DNA of 64,000 nucleotides from positions 8,895,973 to 8,959,972 of the forward strand of contig BSYO01000011.1 of assembly GCA_033239525.1 (NCBI GenBank). Direction: 5' to 3'. Made by a program: the position numbers and the translations under genes. The first letter of the stretch is position 1; every line of letters starts with the position of its first letter. Positions 33,743-45,786 of the stretch are shown one piece after another. The stretch is from Nepenthes gracilis. Its lineage: Eukaryota > Streptophyta > Magnoliopsida > Caryophyllales > Nepenthaceae. Under the pieces are notes generated by a model. It saw only the letters and a list, made by a program, of their open reading frames with translations, had not been told where the DNA came from and searched no databases.

Positions 33743-35648
33743 TGACGGATTTGATTGCAAATTATCACCTATCCTAATGTCCATCAAAGCTAAATACAAA
33801 TCATAATATAAAATCCATCAAAATAAACATCCGTACATACACAGGATCGACAATATGCCACAACCTTGTGGCTCCAACAACAAATCTAAATATTTTACCT
33901 TGTCTGACCTAAATCAAGAAGATGCCTCCAAAAACCTTCAGACTTGCGGAAGCATTTCATGTTCCAACATAAACCAGATTTCAACTAAAATATTACAAAA
34001 TAATACATACATCTAACCCATTAGCCCAAAAGAATAACTATTGTATCAAAGATACAAAAGATAATGTCTAAAAAAAACATTATAAGACATCCATAAGCCC
34101 TAAAACTATACACTGATCCTTCATTGTTACTCATCGGGTATAAACTCGTGTTGATCGTCTGAAGGGTTAGCAAAAATAGTAAGAAAGTGAGCTGAATCCT
34201 CAACAATGCACATATATATATCAAATGACATACATACTTTATATAAAAATATAATTGTACATATAAGAATGAATAAGGACGAATGGATAATTATAAAATA
34301 TGATTATAAAATGCTTTCATGGCACATTCCAAATTCCTTCAATTCATTTTCGTTTTCTTACTCATCAAATAGTGCTAAAAATTTATTTTCTTTGGAGATT
34401 ATAGTCAATAAGCCTTACTAGCTGAAAGAGCGGTCCATCGAAATTTAGATTGTATTTGCTCCTACACAATCAAAAGCCTTATCCTATTTAAGATTCAAAG
34501 GTGGGCCGTCTATATATAATCCTATAGACGAGGTCTTAGTCGCAGAGAGGTACTTAGTAGGTAATAATTTTCTACTATAATATATCAAGGCATGTCGAAA
34601 TATACTATATAATGAATATTCCTTGGTCTAGTTTCTTAACTTCTTAATTTATTAGGAAATTCTACACTTAAGTTCATATATCCTTAGTTCTCACCATTTT
34701 GGAAAATAGTTCATAAGTCCTTAGTATAATTGCTGAATATCCCTCCTTGATCCTTTTCCATAGAGCTTACACATTTTCACTATGGCCATTTCTTAGTCTT
34801 GAAAGTTTATCAATGATGCAAATAAAATAAAATATCCAAATAGTGAAACGCATGCTATATAAAATAAAATATACAATATATTTTGAACACGCATAAAATA
34901 ATATGGAATAAATTTAAAAGTTATAAACTTGAAGCACAATTATGTGAAAATAATATTTTAGACCCCTAAATGTAAAAAAAAAAATTTATAACATGTATAT
35001 TTGAGATACAAGCAAATAAATAGTGGTTTTCAACAAATCTTACTATAAAAACATGGTAAAGTAACAAATATGTACATTTTTCATGTTCTTATTTCAAAAT
35101 TCTAATTAGGATGATATTAGAACAATAATACTCAAAATGAACAGGAATAAAAAATGACAACCGAAAAAGAAAGTTTAGAGTGCACTTACCTTAACTTGAT
35201 CTACTACTTTTCTTACTCGGATCATCCTAATTCACACATTTGGAGCCTCCCCTTCTCTCTCTTCTCTTCTTCCTCCTTCGCCTCTCTCTCTCCTCTCTGC
35301 AATCTTCACGCAAAAATGAAGGAAAAGGAAGCAGGTGTGCTTTTAACCACTCCGGTGCTCGGGCACAGGTATACTAGAATTCACGCTCCAGCGCGCCTCA
35401 AGCGCTCATCGAGCATGACAGTTCTGGAACACGCTCTTCGGGTGTAGATCGGGCGCTGGTCTGGTGCACGGGTTCTAGAAAATGTGCTTGCCTTGTGCCT
35501 CGGCCGCATCACTGGCCTACTCCGGGCCGAGTTGTCCAAGTCGATTTTCAAATCTTTTGACCCATTTCTTACATCGATATCCATAATATCAATTATATTA
35601 ATTCAATAAATTATGATTTTTCAGAAATCTAAAAACTCGAACATTACA
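33743..35648 (-). repeat. 3' LTR of a minus-strand Tekay-like element
   Basis: On the minus strand it starts TGTAATGTTCGAG at 35648, right after the polypurine tract ttttataaggagggaatgat (35649-35668), and ends CCGTCA at 33743. It lies inside the LTR of the plus-strand remnant. Contains a GC-rich block at 35380-35520 with CGCGCCTCAAGCGC-like words. Confidence 0.8.
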
Positions 35649-35668
35649 ATCATTCCCTCCTTATAAAA

Positions 35669-36665
35669 TTTTATCCTCAAAATTTGGAGAGGGTTACATA
35701 CCTAATCAAGAGAAAAGATGAGGATACTTGTCCCGAATCTCATCCCTGAGCTCCCACGTGGCTTCCTATTGCGAATTGTTCCTGTATAAGATTTTGACTA
35801 ATGGAATCATTTTCGTTCGAAACACCTAGTTCCTACGATCCAAAATCTATACAGGCTCCGCGACATATGGCAGATCCTCACTGATCGATAACGACTTGTA
35901 ATCAAAGATGTGGGTAGGATCATACACGTACTTTCGGAGTATCGACACGTGGAAAAGCATTATGCACTTCTCCCAAAGTCAATTGCAAGGCCAACCAATA
36001 GGCCACCTCTCCTACTTTCTCCAAATTCTCAAATGGGCCAATAAACCTTGGTTTTAACTTTCCTTTGACTCCAAATTTGAACACACCCTTTGATGGCAAT
36101 ATTTTCAAGAAAACAAAATTCGAGACTTTAAATTTCAGCTCTAATCTTCTCCGATTGGCATAACTCTTCTGTCGGCTTTGAGCTACTTTCAATTTCTTAT
36201 GGAACAATTTAATTTTATCAGACGTCTCCTTAACAATCTTCGGCCCCATAAGCCGTTTATCACCTGTCTCTTCCCAATGAATAGGTGAACGACACTTCCT
36301 TCCATACAGTGCTTCAAAGCGGGCCATCCCAATACTTGCATGATAACTGTTATTACACGCAAACTCCGTCAATACTAAATGATCATCCCAATTACCTTTC
36401 AGCTCCATCACCACGGCTCTCAACATATCCTAAAAAATCTGAATGGTCCACCTAGACTGCCCATTCGTCTGTGGGTGATAAGTTGTACTAAACTCTAGAT
36501 TTGTCCCCAATTCACGGTGCAATCTTTTCTAAAATTTTGTGACAAACCTCGGGTCTCGATTTGATACAATGGTTGTCAGAACTCCATGCAATCTTACTAT
36601 TTCATCAATATACATCCGGGCTAACCAGTTCCTCGAATAAGTTATTTGAATGGCTAGAAAATGTG
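35669..36665 (-). pseudogene. Tekay-like integrase core, C-terminus and chromodomain-like tail
   Basis: Best preserved pol piece in the window. Minus strand: KSAHFLAIQITYSRNW, LHGVLTTIVSNRDPRFV (second catalytic Asp: family VSDRDPRF, here Asn), TYHPQTNGQS, then one 168-codon frame (35920-36426) with KGNWDDHLVLTEFACNNSYH, GMARFEALYGRKCRSPI, LKVAQSRQKSYANRRR, VFKFGVKGKLKPRFIGPFE and ALQL-GEVHNAF. The tail EATWELRDEIRDKYPHLF follows after a stop. The 5' side is lost at about 36665, so the element is truncated. Confidence 0.92.
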
Positions 36666-36689
36666 CCGATTTTTTATATTCGACTTTTG

Positions 36690-37598
36690 TTGATAACTTT
36701 ATCACTGATTCTTCATTCTTAAATTTATATTTGTCAAATATTTTTACTAACTTATCATTATCTTTAGTATTTTTGTATTTAATTATTATTGATTTCTTTC
36801 ATGATATATATATATATATATATATTCATGATTTTCTAAATTTTACAACTTTTAAAATTTTCTAAAATCATAATTTATCATATTTTTATAACTTTTTAAT
36901 TAGTAGGCTTGGATTTTCTTGCAAATAATTGGACAAAGAGTCATTTTTGGAGTAATAGTTTTAGGATATTTATTGTTTAATCAATTGCAGTCATTTCTTT
37001 TCTCCTGTATGTGACATAATAATTCAGCTTTTGGATAATTGTATTTGATGGCCAATGTGCCTTTGACCCTGAGTTCAAACTATGGTATTTTTTACGTCAA
37101 TTATGGATGCTTTTTACTTGTATATCTGAATATTTATTAAGCCGGTGATGGATTATTTTAAGTCACTTTCAAATTTTGGCTGTTGATTCTTAGCCTATGT
37201 TTTATATTATAGACTATTTAATAATATTTGGGGCAAGATTGTATGGTGACAGTAGGTTAAATTTGATTTATGTGTATTTATTATGATTTTATGGGACCAA
37301 TGACGCGGCACAGACAAGCTGCTGATTTCCCTCACGTTTAATTGAGCTATCACTTAGATAATTTAGATTAACTCACAAGGGGTGCGACATCTTGGGTTTA
37401 GCTAACAAAAGGGGGCTAATTTCCTTCATCCTCTCAAAATTTATATAACACTATACATAAATATATAGTAATCACAATTATCTCAAACAATTAATTCATT
37501 TAATTTTAGAAAAATCTATTGAAACAAGAAAAATTATCAAAATACTTAGGCCAATTTCTTGAAACCAACTCGCCTAAACCCACCAGAATAGTAATTTT
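36690..37598. other. AT-rich intergenic stretch with (TA)n
   Basis: Low-complexity AT-rich DNA with a (TA)n run at about 36806-36825. No coding family recognised. It ends at the GGCTC target of the Tat-like element. Confidence 0.5.
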
Positions 37599-37603
37599 GG
37601 CTC

Positions 37604-38585
37604 TGATGGAGATGCCAGTAACTGGTTGGCCTGCGAAGGAGGAAGCGGCCCAAATCCTCAGTGGCCCATTTCTGTCTGGACAGTCAATGCTGCCGTTGAT
37701 TGAACGAAATGAAAGTGATCCAGTAGAGGCACAAGATCAGGATAGCCCATTTGAGCCCAGGAAGGTTAACGCTTCCGTTGATCAGAAAAGCGGCTAGTAG
37801 ATCGGTTGATGCCCAAGATGCACATGGTCTAGGCCTAGATTGGTTCACATGTCCATCCTCAAGCCACAGGTCATCTGCCCTAATTTTTCGCACCTCTAAA
37901 TAAGACAATCTTCACTGCAATGATCAACTCTAGAATGAAGTACATCTTGGAAGGAAGGCACTAGAATCTACGCACGGTTTGCTGAAAACCCTAACGGTTA
38001 CAAAATGTAGAAAGAATGAGATCAATCTCTTTGACCATTACAGTCAGAAAGGCACTCACACCTATATAGGAAAGGTAATGATCCACAATAGAGCGCGGGT
38101 ATCACGCCCCTCTGCATGATGAAGGCATCCCGTGGCCATGGCTATAAAAGGCCATAGGAGCTGACGCTTTCGAACATGCCTTCTCTTGCCCGCAAAAGCT
38201 CTCAAGTAATAACAAAGTTCTCGAAAGCTCTCCTACTCCCTCAAGCATCCTACGCTCACACTCTCTCTACTACTGGTTCCCAACGAACTCAGTACTTAGA
38301 GAAACTACTCCTCATGAGTAGTTACAAAGTTACTCTTTCTACGAGTGCACTCCCACTTACAAATACACTCCTTGCATCCATTTTTGTATCTCTTGCATCC
38401 ACCTTCTAATTTAAGAAGGCCGATTACTAATTTGAGTGTCGAAGTATTTTCGATGGGTCCAAATTCCCCGTTACCTGATCTCTTATTTGAAATTGTTATG
38501 TACAGGACCCAAAGTACAGCGAATGGAGACCAGAACCCGACGAACTACTTAACCTAAATCTATTCAAACTTGGATCCATGACACA
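37604..38585 (+). repeat. 5' LTR of the Tat-like element
   Basis: Begins TGATGGAGATG and ends ACACA. Collinear with the 3' LTR from 'gaaggaggaagcggcccaaa' onward; the first 30-60 bp are divergent or shortened. The plus-strand ORFs inside are LTR translations. Confidence 0.88.
38143..38150 (+). promoter_or_regulatory. TATA box of the Tat-like LTR
   Basis: tataaaag within 'ggctataaaaggcc', in mid-LTR. The 3' LTR carries caataaaagac at the same place (about 52021), so only the 5' copy keeps a good box. Confidence 0.65.
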
Positions 38586-38589
38586 TTAT

Positions 38590-38607
38590 TGGCGCCATCT
38601 GTGGGAA
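38590..38607 (+). promoter_or_regulatory. Primer-binding site
   Basis: tggcgccatctgtgggaa begins a few bases after the 5' LTR end. This is the well-known start of the interior in plant Tat-group elements (usually tggcgccgtctgtggga). Confidence 0.75.
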
Positions 38608-38676
38608 GCTAACGAAAAGCCAACCACTTTCATTTCCACAACCACTTTTATCTTCTAAGTCAATCCTTTCGATCAA

Positions 38677-40260
38677 AATGGCAAAACTAGAGCCCAAACT
38701 AGCATTCTCGCTAGAGATGATGCCCCCCGACTAGGGCCACTCTGCTAGCAACCCAGTCGGACAGGCACCCGCACCATTTTTTTAAAACCTGGTAGATTAG
38801 ATGAGCAATATGTCCAGAATGCTCCAAAATGCTCCAAATACTTTGCTTTCTTAGCTCGCTCTGGCCCCGTGCGGGAGGCTAAGAAAGAAGAAGCGGCTAA
38901 GAAGCGTTCTTTAGAGGCCTCCAACGCCTAAAGCCGTCCAAGGCTTGAGGGGCGCTTCGGCCACAGGACTCTAGTTGAGAGTCCAGGGAGGAGAAACCCC
39001 GATATACTCAGAATGAGCCATGGCCTTAGGCTCAGGAGGGATCCCCCGGAACGACCGATCCACCAGCGGCAGTAGCCGATCGGCTACATGCTACACTATT
39101 GAAAGAATAAAGTTGAGGACATACCTCAACTCCCAAGAGATCTGAAACGCCTCCTTGGTGAAGGCAAAAGTGGAGAAGATTTGGAACCGCATGTTCAAAG
39201 ATGACGAAGAACAAGGCGTTGATTTGGAAAGATCTCCCTTCACTGCTAAGATCTTAAACCGTCCCTTACTGGCCGATTTCAAAATGCCAGCACTAGATTC
39301 TTACGATGGGAGCACTGATCCTATGGATCACTTTCGCACCCATCTGAATCTCCAAGGCCTGGAAGGAAGATGCCCGGATCGGGTTCCACTAGCTCCCATA
39401 AAACTCAATCCAGAGCTTTTGTGGGCTCACTGATCTCTTTTTCGACTCAGTACACCTCCAGCCATCGGGAAGAGAAATAGTTGTAGTATCTCTCCCACAT
39501 CAAGCAAAGATAAGGAGAAAACTTGAGGAAGTTCTTGGAATGCTTTGTAGTAGAGGCCAGAAGGATTCCCTAGCTCACCGAAGAGATGAAGCTTGGCAGT
39601 TTCATCTAGGCCTTGACGCATGGTGACTTCTTCTGGTACTTGGCCCACAAGAACCTGTAAACCTTCCAAGAAGTAGAGTCTATCACCAGGGCCAACGCAA
39701 CCATCAAAGAGGCCAACGAGGCGAAGTGTCCTAAGAGGACCGACCAGCCTCACTCTTTTCAGGTCGAGGAAAAGAGAAAGAACGGTGGTGGCAATAATCC
39801 CCACTAAAAGCAGTATAGGATCGGAGTACTGGACCGTAAGAACTACAGGCTGATCAACCTGACTCCTCTAACCGATACACGATCCAATGTCCTTATATAG
39901 ATCCGTGGGGAGAAGCTCTTCAAGTGGTCAAAGCCATTGAAGAATACGAAGGGAGGAAATCCAACTAAGTACTGCAACTTTCATCGATCTCCGAGTCACA
40001 CCATGGAGGATTACGTGACGCTCCAGTGGGAGATTGATGAGCTCATCCGGATGGGTCATCTAACCACGTTCGTCAGGACCCTGGGTAGAGTTCTGACATC
40101 TTAGGCGGAGAAGGATCGGATGTTGCCCAGCCATGGAACCGGGTTGCGGTTAGAGTGGTAAACATGATCAAAGCCTGACTAGCCAAGACCCAAGCAGATC
40201 ACAAGGAGTGGCAAGCTGGTCGGAAGAAGTAGAGAGTGGAAGAGAATGTCATTAGCTTTA
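38677..40260 (+). pseudogene. Tat-like gag
   Basis: ATG at 38677 (MAKLEPKLAFSLEMM), then stops. The core shows PFTAKILNRPLLADFKMPAL and DSYDGSTDPMDHFRTHLN (family PFxxxIxxxPLPxxFKxPxLxxYDGTxDPxDHL). A later segment shows LFKWSKPLKN, then KYCNFHRSPSHTMEDY and IDELIRMGHL, the Tat gag C-terminal motif (KYCxFHxxHGHxTExC...IExLIxxGxL) with its last Cys changed to Tyr. Spread over frames with stops. Confidence 0.82.
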
Positions 40261-40393
40261 GTAATAGTGACATGAATTATGTAATTTCCCCACATGCCGA
40301 TTTCCTTATTGTATCTGCACTCGTTTCAATTGGTAGTCCACACTCGTTTCAGACGGTACAGTGGACTACCAACTGAAATGAGTTTTCATTGAT

Positions 40394-40790
40394 AATGGAT
40401 GTTCCAAAGATTTACTTTATCTCGATACTTTCTTTAAACTTGAGCTTAAAAAGAATCAATCAAAATCGGTAAAAGGGCCACTATATGGCCTAGACAACGA
40501 GCCTGTGGCTATCAAAGGAACGATACAGTTAGAGTCACCTTGGGCATGTATGCTAGAATGGCGGATCATACACTCACCTTCTTGATCGTTGACCTACCCT
40601 CATCATACACCACCATCCTAGGCCGATCGTGCCTAGCAGTGTATGGAGCCATCACCTCGATATCGCATTTAAAAATAAAGTTTCCAATAGCATACGGTAT
40701 CAATGAAGTGCTGGGTGACCAACTAATTGGGCAACATGTTATATGTCCGAGATTGCACCAAGCAGCAGCGGACGGCCTACAGGGAAACTA
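40394..40790 (+). pseudogene. Tat-like aspartic protease
   Basis: DNGCSKDLLYLDTFFKL (family DxGSSADILxxxxF; the D-S/T-G site is disturbed), GPLYGLDNEPVAIKGTIQL, then after a frame change near 40540 FLIVDLPSSYTTILGRSCL, HLKIKFPIAYGINEVLGDQ. The family order is PLYGFxGxxVxxxGxIxLP ... FxVVDxPSxYNxILGRPxL ... LxxKFPTxxGVGxVxGDQ. It would cleave the polyprotein if intact. Confidence 0.85.
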
Positions 40791-40959
40791 GACCATCGAG
40801 ACAAAGCAATCTTGCAGCAGGCACAACCCAGTGAGGCAACCGACCTAGTTTCACAGAATCCGGAGGACCCGAAGAGGTGTGTACAGATTGGGGGCTCACT
40901 CGTTGGACCCTTACATGACGAGATGATAGCGTTCTTAAGACAGAACGCTGATATCTTCG

Positions 40960-42237
40960 CATAGACACTAGTTGACATGCCTGGGATTTCGGCCAGAGTA
41001 ATGGTTCACAAGTTGAATCTCAATCCCGACCGTAAACCCATCAGGCAGAAGTGGAGAAACCACTCTGTGAAGAAACTCATAACCATCCGGGAATAGGTGA
41101 AGAAGCTTCAAGATGCCGGCTTTATCAGAAAAGTCCAATACCTGAATTGGCTCTCCAACGTCATCCTAGTAAAGAAAGCAACGAAAAATGGCAGATGTGC
41201 GTTGTTTACCAATGCCAATAAAGCCTACCCAAAAGACAGCTCCCTTTTGCCTAAGATCAACTTATTGGTGGACTCGACTTAGAGACACAAGCTGCTGAGT
41301 TTCATGGACGTGTACTTGGGCTACAACCAGATCCGAATGAGCCTAGAGGACGAAAAACACACCATGTTTATAACTGACCAAGGTACCTACTGCTATAAGG
41401 TCATGTCTTTTGGTCTAATGAATGCAGGTGCCAATTATCAAAGGCTCGTGAACAAGATGTTTGAGAAGCAGATTGGCCGCAATATGGAGGTGTACATGGC
41501 CGTCAAGAGCAAAACTACCAGCAACCATCTTTGCAATCTGGCCGAGTCCATCATGTCACTCTGCACACACCAGATGAAATTGAATCCTTCAAAGTGTATC
41601 TTCGGAGTATCCTCGGGAAAGTTCGTGGGTTTCATTATCTCTTGACGAGGGATCGAAGGCCCTCACGAACATGTCTCCGCCACGGAGCATCAAATATATC
41701 CAGAGGCTAACTGGACGACTAATAGCACTGTCCCGCTTCTTGGCAAAGTCGGGGGACATGTATCAACCTTTCTTCATGGCTTTGAGGGGGATTAAAGCAA
41801 ATTGTTTCTAGTGGACTATGGAGTGCCAGACAGCCTTCGATAAGTTAAAGTAGTATTTAGCCAGTCCAATGTTGTTAACATTACCCGGGGACAGAGAAGA
41901 GTTGTACCTCTACTTAGCAGTATCAAAGGTGGCTCTCAACTCCGTCCTCATATGCCAGGACTCCGACTCTTAGTGGCCGGTCTACTATATGAGCAAGACG
42001 TTGATCGGCGCAGAGGCACCCTACTCACGCTCTGAGAAGCTGGCTTTGGCACTTGTCTTCTCAGCTTGGAAGCTAAGACTATATTTCTAGGCTCACCGTG
42101 TGATCATCTTGATCAACCAGCCACTGAAGGATATCCTCCAAAAACCTAACATTTTCGAATGGCTGGTTAAGTGGGCCATTAAATTGGGAGAGTTCTACAT
42201 CAAATTTTAGCCCATGCCAGTGATCAAGTAGCAGGCC
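40960..42237 (+). pseudogene. Tat-like reverse transcriptase, active site deleted
   Basis: MPGISARVMVHKLNLNPDRK, KLQDAGFIRKVQYLNWLSNV, SFMDVYLGYNQIRM, YCYKVMSFGLMNAGANYQRL, VNKMFEKQIGRNMEVY, then MAVKSKT where the family has VDDMLVKS, so the catalytic Asp pair is lost in a short in-frame deletion (near 41490). MKLNPSKCIFGVSSGKFVGF follows, then frameshifted thumb/connection sequence to 42237. In-frame stops at about 41096 and 41281. Confidence 0.9.
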
Positions 42238-42774
42238 TTGGCGGACATCATTGTTGAGACCACGACCTCAATTGTCGATGAGCACCCCACTGAGGACACG
42301 AATCACCACCCAGAAAAGCTAGAAGGAGTTCTCAAAGTGGACGGTTCGTCTACGAATTCAGGCAGCATTGCTGGAGTAGTTCTAAGGACCCTAGACAGGT
42401 TTGAGGTGAAGTACTTCCTTAAACTCGATTTTTCGGCCACCAACAACATTACCGAGTATAAAGCCTTGTTAGCCAGATTATGACTAGCCAAATAGTGCTC
42501 AGCTAGGTGGTTAACTATCTATAGCGACTCAAAACTAGTCATTAACTAAATCAACGGGAGATTTGAGATGTGGAAACTTCTCTTGGCCAAATACCTGGTC
42601 AAGGCAAAGGATGCAATCCAAAAATTTGACAAACTGAACTTGGTCCACACCCCTAGAAATGAGAACTGAAAGGCCGACCAATGTGCTAAAGTAGCGACGG
42701 TCAAAAATTCAGAACAGTACTTGAAGAATATGATGGATGTTTTCAGCACTCCCAGCATGGAGGAATAGGAAATG
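42238..42774 (+). pseudogene. Tat-like RNase H domain
   Basis: Frame 42238-42483 shows GVLKVDGSSTNSGSIAGVVL and NNITEYKALLARL, matching the second RNase H-type domain of Tat elements (LxVDGSSN-GxGAGVVL ... NNxAEYEALLAGL); the family's AEYE Glu-bearing motif reads TEYK here. Degraded sequence continues to the LINE-like insertion at 42775. Confidence 0.8.
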
Positions 42775-43694
42775 ATTTTTTTTTTTGTAAGTAAGTCAAT
42801 TGTATTAAAAAAATAAAATAAAAAATACAACCTATGATTTAATTCCAAGTGTTTTCCGACTTGAAATTTAGTCATAGACGCGATGGACTTTACCGAACAC
42901 CCAGGAAAAAAAACCAAAGGGTCCTACTAAAAGACATCAAACAGGAAACCCGCCCAATCTATACAATTGGCAAAGATTACTGAGGACAAAAACTAAAAGC
43001 TAGCGGCTTCCAAAAACCATGCACCAGCCTAATAAATTCCACAAGCTTCAATAAAATCATCAACAGCAGCTTGCATCAGGACAACCAATCCCTTCGAGCA
43101 ACTGTGGGAGGTGGCAGCAGGGAAACCAAAAATCTTCAGTAGATATGCACAGCCCCAACAGGCCACAGGTAGAAGATCCAAGGTATTTCGGCAGCTACTC
43201 CAAGCTTCATCCAATTCAGTTTGAACCTCCGGCATCAGCACAACAAAGGGCAGCCAAAGGCCATTAGCTCAAGAGCTTTGGAGAGCATGCCCACCATCAA
43301 GCCGAGCTACAACTGCTACCTCAGCATCTCAACAGCATCACAGGGCCATTGCCCATTAACACAGCAATTGACATCCACCCCGACAGCACCCCTGCGTTAG
43401 GGGCTGAGCGACACCAGCCAGCTGCAGCAGCTGCGGAATCAAACTGCAACCACGACTCCACCCTCGTCGGCAATTCCACCAAAAAGCATTGCCGGCTACA
43501 GCGGCTGCAAGGCAACAAGCGGCAGTGCTTCATTCATTGCATCAACAAGGGCATCACCCTACATTTGCACCCTCAGAAGTCGTTAGGCAAAGCAACACAC
43601 AAACCACCCATATTCATACTGGACCGTAGGCAAATACTCTACAGGCAGCAATTCAGAATCAATTGTGCTCAGTATCAGCCTCAAATCTCAGCTT
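42775..43694 (-). mobile_element. LINE-like non-autonomous insertion (copy d)
   Basis: Begins with about 11 T and 'gtaagtaag', and shows the 'aagtcggaaaacacttggaa' terminal block on the minus strand. Candidate target duplication: aataggaaatg (42764-42774) and aatagaaatg (43695-43704), differing by one base. The body is TGCTG-rich with no protein family. It separates RNase H from integrase of the Tat-like element. Confidence 0.75.
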
Positions 43695-43704
43695 AATAGA
43701 AATG

Positions 43705-44960
43705 TTGAAGGATTTACAGCAACCAAGAATTAAATGACACTTTACTAGAGATATCTGGCGGACAAAGTACTGCCAGAGAACGTGGATGAGGACAAGTAAA
43801 TAAAAAAGATGGCCAATTGGTACGCCATAGTCAATGGACGGCTCTATCGCTGTAGATACTCAACTCCGTATCTCCGGTATCTTACTCTTGTAGAGGCTGA
43901 CTACGCCTTCAGCGAAGTCCACTTCAGAATATGTGGGTCACACATTGGCGGCAAGAATTTAGCATTCAAAGTCTTGCGCTAGGGATATTACTGGACTACA
44001 ATAAAGGACGCCCTAGAGTTCCTGAAGAAGTGCAAAAATTGCTAGCTCCATGGTAATCTTCACCACTAGTCGCCTATGGTGTTGAGATCTCTCCAAGCTC
44101 TTTGGCCTTTCGCACAATGGTGGCTCGATATTCTCAACCCGTTTTCTATCATGACCGAGCAAAGAAAGTTCACCATCGCAGGCATATACTACTTCATCAA
44201 ATGGGTTGAAGCTGCCCTGCCGGCCAAGATCACTGAACATAATGCCTTAGAATTCGTCCACCAAAGCATAGTGAGCAAATTTGGCGTTCCTAAGGTTATC
44301 GTGACCAACAACAAAATCCAATTCTCGGGGAAGCGATTGATCAAGTTTTGCACCTATCTTGGTATCAGATTGGTCCATACTTTGGTAGCATACCCCCAGG
44401 AAAACGGACAGGTGAAGGTCACCAACTATATGCTACTCTATGGTTAAAAGACCAAGCTGGAAGATGTGAGGGGCTCCTAGGTCAATGAGCTACCCTACGT
44501 CCTATGGTAATACCGGACGACTCCTAAGAAATCAACTTACGAGACACCCTTCAACTTCTTCTATGAGACTGAAGCGGTAATTTCGATTGAGATCGGGCTC
44601 CCAAGTCTTATCGTCGAAACTTTTAATCCTCTTGATAACTCTCAAAAGATTAGGTAATACCTAGACTTGTTGGAGGAAGCTCGCAACGCAGCTAGGATGT
44701 GGACAGCAACCTATCAGCAACGACTCGCCTGCTATTACAACAAGAAAGTGAAAGTGTGGCAATTCGAAATTGGAGACCAAGTCTTACGAAACATAGAGGC
44801 TACAGGTAAGACAACCAATGGGAACAAGCTTTCCCCGAATTGCGAAGGCCCGTCTCTAGTCTCGCTGTTCTGTAGAATGGAGCATATAAACTTCAACCCA
44901 GAACAGTAAGTTGGTCCCACGGATGTGGAACGTGGTCTACTTAAAACGTTACCTCCAGTG
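43705..44960 (+). pseudogene. Tat-like integrase
   Basis: N-terminal zinc-binding region traces: VEADYAFSEVHFRICGSH, IGGKNLAFKVLR, GYYWTTIKDALEFLKKCKNC. The core frame 44076-44447 has WPFAQWWLDIL (first catalytic Asp kept), IKWVEAALPAKITEHNALEF, KFGVPKVIVTNNKIQF (second Asp now Asn) and AYPQENGQVKVTN (catalytic Glu now Lys). The C-terminal frame 44667-44909 has AYQQR-like TYQQRLACYYNKKVKVWQF and EIGDQVLR. The enzyme is inactive by at least two catalytic changes plus stops. Confidence 0.9.
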
Positions 44961-45165
44961 AAGACCCAGGTAGGTCATCTGTATGACATGAGCATGCATG
45001 CTCGTAACATATATTGTCATTAATAAAAGAAAATTCTTTTCCATTTGCATTGTATCATGTATCTCTTTTCTTTCTTTTTCTTTTCTATATGAATGCTTGC
45101 TTGCAGCTTATACGAAATAAACGACCTACACTGTCTCTAAGTCGAGCAAAATTTTATCCATTTGT

Positions 45166-45398
45166 AATTAAACCTTAGTAATCCAAGTGGCTTGTAAGCG
45201 GTCTAATTAAACCTTGGTCATTCAAAGGCCCGTAAGCGGTCGAATTAAACCCTGATCATCTAGACAGCCCATAAATGGTCAAATTAAACCTTGGTCATCC
45301 AAGCAACCCATAAACAGTTGAATTAAACCCTGGATATTTAGGCAACCCATAAGCGGTTGAATTAAACCTTGATTATCCAAGTGGCCCGTTCGCAGTAA
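45166..45398. repeat. Tandem array, 39-bp unit x 6
   Basis: Six head-to-tail units, each starting aattaaacc and containing 'cc-taagcggt'-like words. All are 38-39 bp with point differences. Located between integrase and the long 3' region of the Tat-like element, where tandem arrays are common in the Tat/Ogre group. Confidence 0.92.
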
Positions 45399-45786
45399 AA
45401 TTCCAAACCTTAGGGGACTTCAACTGCACGCGTGACAACCTCCTCCAATAGGACTTAACACTGTTAGTCTACGACGATCAACACCTCAGGAGCAAAGTGC
45501 TCCATCCAAGAGCTAGCCACCCAAGATCATACATGAGTAGCACCACTCAGGCCTTAACTCACACTCGAGAATAGAATTGCTTGATACGACATCAGGATTC
45601 ACCTTGATGTCTCCTCGAGGGCTTATGTCGATCTAAGATCACAACAAATGTCTCCAATGTTGCGAGATGGACGACCAACTTATACATAGTACACCAAGTA
45701 GGTCGAGTAATACAAAGAACAAGTAACTAATGGGACAGCTAATGAAAGCAATGTCATGGAATGCAATAAGTCAGTAATGGGCGCAT
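45399..45786. other. Noncoding 3' region of the Tat-like element
   Basis: No frame of interest. Contains 'ccacccaagatcatac' and other low-repeat DNA up to the plus-strand LINE-like insertion. Confidence 0.4.

Noticed and set aside
37519..37797. 92-codon plus-strand ORF
   Set aside because: It straddles the start of the Tat-like 5' LTR, and the downstream part is LTR sequence repeated at 51500-51660.
45166..45398. Possible CRISPR-like array
   Set aside because: Units are directly adjacent with no unique spacers, and the context is a plant retrotransposon; it is a simple tandem array.
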